A stretch of DNA of 15,433 nucleotides from Acanthamoeba lenticulata (lineage: Eukaryota; Discosea; Longamoebia; Acanthamoebidae): positions 1 to 15,433 of the forward strand of contig NAVB01003587.1 of assembly GCA_002179805.1 (NCBI GenBank). Direction: 5' to 3'. The position numbers were made by a program, and so were the translations under genes. The notes under the pieces were generated by a model. The model was given only the letters and a program-made list of their open reading frames with translations, was not told the DNA's origin and did no database searches. Each line of letters opens with the position of its first letter. Positions within the stretch are counted from its first letter, which is position 1. Shown here in pieces: positions 9,030 to 15,433 of the stretch.

Positions 9030-11248
9030 ATGAATGCCAAGCGAGCCCTTCTTCTTCTGCTGCTCGCCGCCGTGGCGTTGGTCGGTCCGCAGATGATGGC
9101 CGGCTGCCAGGCGGCGCAAGTGGCGCGGCAAGTGGTCGTCACGACGACGTTGCCCGTGCCCTCCTCGGCCCTGCCCTCGCCTTCTCGGTCGCCCCTGCCC
9201 GGCATGCTGGGTGGCCTGTGCTCGCACAACCAGTCGTGCCAGGGCCCCAACCTCTTCTGCGCCTTCCCCAATCTGCTTTGCGGCGTGCGTGGTCCAATTT
9301 GACCCACTCCACTCCACGGAAGTTCTCTGCCCAGATGGGGAGCCTTGTTGGTGGGCAAGATGATTGACTGACATGTTGATGATGGCTTGGCTGTTGGGGG
9401 AACGGAAGGGTCCTGGCGTGTGCTCGGCCCGGCCGGACCTGTGTACAGCGGACTTCAGGCCCGTCTGCGGCTGCGACTTCCAGACCTACAGCAACCCTTG
9501 CGCTGCGGCCACGGCCGGACAGGCGATCTTTTCCAACAGGGCCTGCAATAGTACATACTACATTTTCTTCCGTACAGCTATGATGTCCAGCCCATGTTTG
9601 TTTCATCTGATCACTTGCGCAACATGCCAGCCACTCGCCGGTGCACCCGCGACAACGACTGCGGGTCGGGCTTCCACTGCCGCTTCCCCGCCGAGCGGTG
9701 TAGCGGCCTCGGCCTGTGCTCGGAGAAGCCCGACGTACCTGTCTGCCTTCTTCTTCTTCTCATTCTCATTCTTCTCTCACCTTCCACGACCACCCGTCCA
9801 GGCGTGCACGTTGGAGCTCAACCCGGTGTGCGGCTGCAACAACCAGACCTACAGCAACCCGTGCCTGGCCTTCTCCAGCGGCGTCTCCATCCAGTCCCTG
9901 GGCGAGTGCCCCGGTACGTTCTCTCGTCCGGGCTCGCGAAGCGGCTCTTCCAAGGCTCACGCCTGCCTCTTGGACGAGCAGTGGAGAACGCATTTGCTTG
10001 CCGGTCCGACGAGGACTGCGCGCAGAAGCAGTACTGCCGTTTCGACGCTGGCTCGTGCGGCGGCGAAGGGACCTGCATCAACGTGCCAGACACCTGCACG
10101 CTGGAGCTCAACCCGGTGTGCGGCTGCAACAACCAGACCTACGACAACCCCTGCATCGCCTCTTCGGCGGGCGTCTCCCTCACCTCGCTCGGCGCTTGCG
10201 AGGGTGCGTGAACCCACAGTTCGCTCACACATGACGTAGGCTGCGGGCTGACGTTGTTGGACGCGAGCGCAGATGTCCAGCCGTGCATGAACGACACCGA
10301 ATGCGACTTTGGCCAGTTTTGCCGCTTCGATTCGGGCACCTGCGGTGGCATGGGAAGCTGCGCCAACGCGCCCACAGTACGCTCATGCTGCTCCCCCTTC
10401 CTCTTCGCGGTGCTGACGTCTCCGCTTGTGGCAGGTGTGCACACTGGAGTTGAATCCCGTGTGTGGCTGCGACAATGTGACCTACGACAGTCCGTGCGTG
10501 GCGCAGGCCTCTGGAGTGTCCATCCTCGACCTCGCCCCGTGTCAAGGTTCATCTCCCCCGAATGATCAGCAAGCATGACACGCCGTCCGGGCGCAGTTGT
10601 TGACGAGGTGAGCTCAGAAACCACGGCCTGCAGCAACGACTCGGACTGCGCGATCAACGAGTACTGCCACTTCTCCATGGGCCAGTGCGGCGGCAACGGC
10701 TCGTGCGCCAGTTTTCCCGAGGTCTGTGTTGGCCCTTGTCAACTTCACCTCGCGATCATTGTTGGCAAGGGGACGTCGAATTAATTGACCTTTGTGCGGG
10801 GATTGGCCAACGGGACAGGCGTGCTCGCTGTTGCTGAACCCCGTGTGCGGCTGCGACGGCGAGACCTACGACAGCCCGTGCGTGGCGGCCCTGGCGGGCA
10901 CCTCGGTCGAGTTTATGGGCTCGTGCAATGCCACCGAGGGCTCGTCCCGGTGCACCACCGACAGCGACTGCCCAGCCGAAGACCAGTTCTGCCAGTTCAC
11001 CGACGGTCAGTGCTCTGGCGAGGGCTCCTGCGTTGACATTCCTCAGGTTCGCTGGCCTTGCCTGGGGGTGTTCCAGACCTCTGCTGACTGGTGCCATGGG
11101 ATGTTGGTTGCAGTTCTGCACGTTGGAGTTGCGGCCGGTGTGCGGCTGCAATGGCCAGACCTACAACAACCGCTGCCGCGCACTGGCGCAGGGCGTGTCC
11201 ATCCGGTCAGCCAATGGGGCGTGCGCCGCGCCTGTTCGTCCTATGTGA
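9030..11248 (+). CDS. Secreted six-module Kazal-type serine protease inhibitor
   Basis: Probably a multi-headed inhibitor of chymotrypsin/subtilisin-like proteases, secreted. Exons 9030-9284, 9409-9550, 9631-9734, 9802-9913, 9982-10203, 10273-10376, 10435-10546, 10597-10721, 10819-11046 and 11114-11248 join in phase: 512 residues. Residues 1-28 are a signal peptide (ALLLLLLAAVALVG). Six modules follow, each a Cys-rich half (pattern C-x3-5-C, FC, CGG-x-G-x-C) and a Kazal half (CTLELNPVCGC, then TY-x-NPC and a final Cys). The motif CTLE-x-x-P-x-CG is that of ovomucoid-type inhibitors, where the Leu is P1. The usual fifth Kazal Cys is absent and an extra Cys follows the third. Exon 8 could also start at 10618, in frame and 7 residues shorter. 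The C-terminus is taken at the TGA at 11246; a further splice after 11230 is possible. Each half resembles proteins I know from myxobacteria, but transfer is not shown. Confidence 0.88.
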
Positions 11249-11327
11249 AAAGACAAGACTCCCATAATCACGTTTTTGCAGCCGCCTGAACCCGTTCATA
11301 AGAGTCATCACCAACTTGCCTCCCATT

Positions 11328-11418
11328 GGGGAGGGACTGGTATAGTGGCATTACAGCGAAGGTGTTCGTTCAGATCTTCTGTCGCAGGCCCGAGGTTCGA
11401 TTCCTTGGGTCCCTTCCC
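11328..11418 (+). tRNA. tRNA-like Pol III gene, copy 1, identity unassigned
   Basis: Perfect A box (TGGTATAGTGG) and B box (GGTTCGATTCC) at normal spacing. The T arm folds as CGAGG-TTCGATT-CCTTG, the D arm around GTAT-AGTGG-TTAC, and the ends pair as GGGGAGGGACT with GGTCCCTTCCC (11 bp, two wobbles), longer than a normal 7-bp acceptor stem. If the 7 bp GAGGGAC/GTCCCTT are the acceptor stem, the next bases read C-CCA, i.e. an encoded CCA. The anticodon region is 30 bases (GCG ... CGC closing) and does not give one clean anticodon loop, so an intron or an unusual tRNA is possible. TTTT near 11430 could end transcription. Second copy at 11523-11610. Confidence 0.55.
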
Positions 11419-11522
11419 ATTTCAGCCCGTTTTGTGAAAAGAGCAATCTGCAATCCCACAAGTTTGTTTCGCCAACCCAGGGAAGCTCTAGAAAAGAGTC
11501 AAATGAAAGCAGTCTCTTTGCT

Positions 11523-11610
11523 GGGGAGGGACTGGTATAGTGGTATTACGGCGCAGGTTGATCCCTTTTTCTGTCGCAGGCCCAAGGTTCGATTCCTTGG
11601 GTCCCTCTCC
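11523..11610 (+). tRNA. tRNA-like Pol III gene, copy 2, possibly a pseudogene
   Basis: Same A and B boxes as copy 1, T arm CAAGG-TTCGATT-CCTTG, ends pairing GGGGAGGGACT with GGTCCCTCTCC. The differences from copy 1 in the arms keep pairing (T arm G-T becomes A-T; the terminal helix shifts its single G-T), which suggests a folded RNA under constraint. The central hairpin closes as GCGCAG with CTGTCGC around one bulged T. It contains TTTTT in its loop (11566-11570), a potential premature Pol III stop that copy 1 lacks. Anticodon not assignable; tRNA, tRNA pseudogene and a short tRNA-derived element are all possible. Confidence 0.5.
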
Positions 11611-11705
11611 ACACGCACATCCCCTTTTTACCAGAAGAACAAAGCCAACGGCCATGAAGACGACGCTTCGTTTTTTCTTCTTCGCCCTTTCAGGGGTCAA
11701 AGCAG

Positions 11706-13568
11706 TCAGAACGGGCCTTTGGCTGGGTGCGCGCGGAACGCGTTCTCGTAGGCGCGGCACTGGGAACTACGCACGCTCCCTACTGAGTCGCAGCACACGA
11801 ACGTCTGTCCCCCACACAACCCCCCCTCAGTTCGGGTGTTCACGTACGGAAAAAGCCATGGGCCAACAAGAGGAAGAGGGAGGTCGGTCAGAACCTGGTT
11901 GGTGCCGGGGGCGTGCAAGGGCTGGCTCGACTCGGGCACCACGGTCCCGTCCTCCTGGCGGATCCACGTCTCCATCTGCCGCGTCACACGCGCCGCACAA
12001 TGTCAATCGTTGATCCCTGGACGCGTTGGGGAGGCCTTGGTCAGGGCGTACGCGGAAGGGGTTCTCGTGGAGCTGGATCACGCGCGCGCCGCGGAGCCAG
12101 CCGGGCGGAGGCCCGTAGCCGCCGTAGCCCGTCTTGCGGCCGTACATGAGCCGCACGCCGTCGTACTCGCCCCTGCGATGATGATGGTCAGTCCACCGCC
12201 CGCGGGCAAAGACCAACAGGACGACGGAACCAGAAGTCGTTGTTGTGGTCATGCCCGACGTGGCAAGAGACCATCTCGCCCACCTCGCGCCACGCGGCGT
12301 AGAGGCCCGTGTTGACCGAGAAGCAGCACACCTGCGCGTCACCAGGTGCTGAGCCGCTTCTACTGGCAAACACCAGCAAGCAAGCAGAGGACCGCCGCGC
12401 GTACGCCGGTGTCTTCGAGGCGGCCGCTGGTGTTGTGGAAGTTCCAGACGTTCATGAACTCGGGGATCGGGATGTGGAAAAAGGACAGGCTCGGGACCCG
12501 CTCGGTCCGCCGGACCTGCTCGCGCTTGAGCCGCTGCGCGGTGTCGCGGTACCACTCGACCTGCGACGGGTAGACGCAGCCCCAGCCCGGGGTGTCGAGG
12601 CACTTGACGTCGTTGGAGTCAAACAGCCACAGGTTGGCCGCCACTGCGTTCGACCCGGACGCGTGGACGGGCAGCACGTAGTTGGTGACGCCAGCGATGT
12701 CGGCCGGCCCGAACTGGGTCAGCGACAGACCCTGTCCGGTCTGCTGATCGTAGCGCACGATCTCGGTCCTGCTATGTTTGTGGCAAAAATAAAAATTAAA
12801 TTATTATTATAAACAAAAAATAATAATAATAATAATAAAATCAAGTATAAAAATGATCAAACAATGCGTTGCTGGGGCCAGACCGGTTGAAGTCGCCCTG
12901 GTCGTCGTGGTTGCCCACCGTAAAGGCCCACCGGATGCCCAGCCTGCGCGCAGCCCTCTCGGTCAGGAGATAGAGCCAGCAATATGTCATGAGGACGACG
13001 ACGACGAGGAGGAGGAAGAGGAGGAGAGCGGACGCTTTCATGGGCGACGTCAGCTGATCCCACCGGTGCGAGAACCACGGCGTGGGCGCGTGGTTCCAGG
13101 CGTAGCCGCTCACTGGCGAGGCCGAGAAAGGACAAAGTCAAGGTTGTGGCCGGCATTAGTGAGACAAACGACAAGCATGTGATGGATGGCGCTGACACTC
13201 ACCCGAGTCGCCGGTCATGACGACCAGGTCGGGCTGCTCCAACTTGAGGATGGTGGTCTGCACTCGAACCGAGTTGGCGTCAAACTCGACCGCTTCTCCG
13301 TAGTGGAGGTCCGTGAACTGCGCCACATAGTTGCATGTTGATTGTTGTTGTTGTTGTATGAGATGGAGGAGCGGCACTTCCCCCCCCCCCGCCGGAACAT
13401 TAACGTCATGACCCCACCACACACCTGCACGATGCGGAAGGTGCCATCGGGCCTGAACTTGAGCTCTTGCGATGAACCGCTGACCAGCAACAAGCCAAGA
13501 AGAAGGAGGAGCAGCCCCTTCAGCAACAAGGACGGCACCATCATGGCGTTGTTTGCTTTCTTGTTCAT
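11706..13568 (-). CDS. Secreted calcineurin-like phosphoesterase, PAP28/Dcr2 type
   Basis: Dinuclear-metal phosphatase, probably secreted or lysosomal. Exons 13568-13425, 13317-13203, 13112-13034, 12955-12863, 12768-12405, 12331-12231, 12172-12052 and 11975-11706 join in phase: 428 residues. Residues 1-33 are a signal peptide (LLLLLLGLLLVSGSS). The metallophosphatase motifs are all present: D51-x-H53 (FTDLHYGE), G84-D85 (VVMTGDS), G127-N128-H129-D130 (FTVGNHDDQG), H242 (FFHIPIPE) and G291-H-D-H294 (CHVGHDHNNDF). The later YDGVRLMYGRKTGYGGYG block is typical of the PAP28/PAP29/Dcr2 branch rather than of classical purple acid phosphatases. Intron 13033-12956 is 78 bp, stop-free and a multiple of three. 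The last exon beyond about residue 366 is unlike the family and Cys-rich; splicing at CAG|GTTCTG (about 11896) could give another end. The promoter has an ATTGGGCCAAT dyad at 13627-13637. Confidence 0.88.
12821..12837. repeat. (TAA)n repeat inside an intron
   Basis: Short run of TAA triplets in an AT-rich stretch (about 12786-12855) that fills the fourth intron (12862-12769) of the phosphoesterase gene. Its base composition contrasts strongly with the GC-rich exons on both sides. Confidence 0.85.
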
Positions 13569-13679
13569 CACGCTTTGCGGGTCGGGAAAGAAAGAAAAAA
13601 TGAAACGGAACCGCAAGATTGCTCCGATTGGGCCAATTTTTATTGTATTTATTTGTTAATTTTTTCGTTTGCTCCACGC
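13569..13679 (-). promoter_or_regulatory. Compact 111-bp spacer: VPS41 3' end and phosphoesterase promoter
   Basis: On the minus strand two AATAAA signals lie 27-42 bp after the VPS41 stop (13653-13648 and 13644-13639), the best polyadenylation signals in the window. Between them and the next ATG (13568) lies ATTGG-G-CCAAT (13627-13637), a CCAAT dyad 59-69 bp before the start. So the end signals of one gene and the likely promoter of the next are only a few bases apart. Confidence 0.6.
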
Positions 13680-15404
13680 TCAGACCCAATCGTCCTTGGG
13701 GGCTTGCTGCCTGGCCTGCTGCTGGAGCTGCTTGCGCTGCTGCTCCTTGTTGTCGTGGTGGCAGATGATGCACACGAGCCGCCCACCGCGCAGCGCCGCC
13801 AGGTTCTCCTCGTTGAGCATCTCGCGCTCCGCCGCCCGCATGCTCCCAAACGCCAAACTCTCTGCTCCCATCACAAAACACACACGCGCGCGTGTGTGCG
13901 GTCGTCAACAACACGCATGGCACACACGCACGGCACACGCGCGCGGACGGGCGAACCTTCGAGTCGCGCGTCGGCGCTAGCCTGGTCGCTGATGGCGCCG
14001 CCGCCGCGGGCCTTGTGGATGGCGAGCTTGAGGCAGCGCGTGTGGTAGCCGTGGTTGCAGAAGAAGGTGACGACGTCGCCGGCCTCCTTGATGTTGGTCG
14101 GGATGATGACGCCAGAGCACAGCGCGCAGTGCATGTCCGGCGACACCGACACGGCGCGGCGCTGGCCCGTGTAGAGGCGGTCCATGAGGTGCACGCAATC
14201 GGCCTTGAGGATCGTGTTGCAGCCTTCGCGCAGCGACATCTGCAGGTTGTAGTCGGAGATGATCTTGACCAGCCGGTCGCGGAGGCCCTCGATGGCCATC
14301 CCGTTGGGGATGCGCCGGATGAGGTCCAGCGGGTTCACCGCCTCAAAGGCCCCGATGTGCTCCAACAGGCCCGACACAAACTGCGTTCGCGTTGTGTGCG
14401 GCATGACGTCAGCATAGGACGTCAGCAGCCACCTTAAGGTGTAGGTGGGAGGACCTTGGGGTTGCGCATGGACTGGGTGATGAGGTCGCCCCAGAGCTCC
14501 TCGTCGCGCTGCTCCTGGACAAACTCGATGGCCTGCTTGACGTCGCCGATCTTCTGGATGATCAGGTCCAGCGCGTCCTTGGCGTTACCCATCCGGCCCA
14601 GGATGTACACCATCTCCGGGTACAGCTGCACAGTCAGGAGCACGAGCACGAGCACAACGTCAGCCTCCTCGAGCCACACACAGTCGTGCCACACGACGAC
14701 GACAAGGACCTTGCGCTCCTCGACGATCTTGTAGGCCTTCTCGAGCGGGTAGATGGTCTGGATGAGGAACGGCTTGAGCTGCTTATAGTCGTACTCGGCG
14801 TAGAGCCGCAGCTGCAGCAGCGTGTACTCCTCCCCCAGGTGCGGATCTGTGCGTGTGTATTTATTTTTTTCATTATTTGTTTTCCACAGATAAATTGATT
14901 AATTCTACTTCATTTTTATTGAAAAAAGGAAAAAAATAATAAACTAAGTTTTGTGGAAAGCGCACCCTTGAGGAAGAGGGCATGGAGGTAGGCGTGCTGG
15001 ATGCGCGGCGTATCGTTCAGCTGCTGCACCACCGTCTTGACCTGTGTCGCGACCCCGCGAAGAAGGACCAGAGGATGAGCAACGTGACGCGCGGCCTCGG
15101 GGGGGGAGGAGGCGGTACCGGGATTTTGTCGACGTTGTCGACGAAAAGCTTGATGGCGCGGTCCTGGTCGCACTCGATGAGGAGCAGCACCTTGTCCTGG
15201 ATCGCGTGGAACAAGTTGTACTTGCCTGCCGCGACACCATCACCACCATCATCATCAACATCAATACCCTCGTCGACATCAACGAGCACGACAAGGGAGC
15301 TCAAGGAGGAGAGAGAGGCCTAACCGATGAGGTCAAAGGCGTGGGGCCGCTTGAGGCGCAAATAAATATGGAGGGTCTTGTCAAACTGCTTGTCGTATGT
15401 GTAC
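13680..15404 (-). CDS. VPS41: VPS41 (HOPS tethering subunit), C-terminal part, 5' end outside window
   Basis: HOPS subunit for fusion of late endosomes, AP-3 vesicles and lysosomes. Exons in the window: 15404-15325, 15225-15119, 15041-14966, 14846-14710, 14625-14455, 14380-13957 and 13861-13680, all in phase, about 392 residues. The helical clathrin-repeat region includes LHIYLRLKRPHAFDLIG, then YPEMVYILGRMGNAKDALDL, then VKQAIEFVQEQRDEELWGDL, which match the conserved VPS41 block (EFAKEQDDGELWEDL in human). The DYNLQMSLREGC segment precedes a C-terminal RING: CALC, then CNHGYHTRC, then CIIC. Between the second and third elements lie about 55 residues, against about 16 in human, with a helical stretch (AAEREMLNEENLAALRGGR). 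The protein ends in a Gln-rich tail after the last Cys pair. Bases 15405-15433 are the end of another intron (acceptor CAG at 15407-15405). Identification is firm. Confidence 0.93.
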
Positions 15405-15433
15405 CTGTCCCCCATGCCAAATCAGCAAATATT

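Larger units (their letters stand above)
11249..11705. other. Convergent intergenic region holding two tRNA-like elements
   Basis: The plus-strand Kazal gene and the minus-strand phosphoesterase end towards each other here. Apart from the two tRNA-like elements and T-runs behind each of them (TTTT near 11430, TTTTT near 11622, possible Pol III stops), I see no gene or AATAAA signal. Confidence 0.6.

Noticed and set aside
11249..11285. Extra last exon of the Kazal gene after TTTTTGCAG (stop in CCGCCTGA)
   Set aside because: It needs a weak GTCCTA donor, and the frame already ends at 11246-11248 just after the last module.
11328..11418. Selenocysteine tRNA
   Set aside because: The acceptor plus T-arm stack can be drawn as 13 bp, but there is no long variable arm, the D arm is short, and the second copy lacks any TCA in the loop.
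1..15433. CRISPR arrays, insertion sequences or operons
   Set aside because: Repeats present are codon or microsatellite repeats, there is no transposase, and all genes have spliceosomal introns.

Overview
The window looks like nuclear DNA of a GC-rich, intron-rich protist, most likely an amoebozoan close to Acanthamoeba. The reasons are very high G/C at third codon positions, short introns (about 58-130 bp), tightly packed genes, and split homologues of ERGIC-53 and VPS41. The species call is inference; no search could be run. Every gene was assembled by hand by joining exons at GT...AG sites that keep the reading frame.

Left part (minus strand): 1-4238 is the 3'-truncated end of a large gene encoding a PH domain, a long Glu/Lys/Arg-rich helix, a disordered Ser-rich linker, a SAM domain and at least ten SHOC2-like leucine-rich repeats. 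Behind it, 4790-5925 carries a three-exon gene for an unrecognised, acidic, Ser-rich protein with a coiled coil. A 322-bp intergenic stretch separates that gene from a divergent gene.

Middle (plus strand): 6248-8499 is a seven-exon ERGIC-53/LMAN1-type L-type lectin with a Gln/His-rich insertion, a coiled coil, one membrane segment and a KKFL tail, i.e. an ER-Golgi cargo receptor. 9030-11248 is a ten-exon gene for a secreted protein of six tandem Cys-rich/Kazal modules, probably a multi-headed serine protease inhibitor. After it come two copies of a tRNA-like element with perfect A and B boxes.

Right part (minus strand): 11706-13568 is an eight-exon secreted calcineurin-like phosphoesterase (PAP28/Dcr2 type). 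13680-15404 is the C-terminal part of VPS41, the HOPS tethering subunit, ending in a RING; it runs off the window.

Three of the six genes act in or enter the secretory/endolysosomal system (ERGIC-53, the secreted inhibitor and phosphoesterase) and VPS41 serves lysosome fusion, but nothing shows that they form one system. The points most worth a second look are the PH-SAM-LRR architecture, the Kazal module gene with its module-aligned introns and conserved P1 leucine, the paired tRNA-like elements, and the altered sugar site of the lectin.
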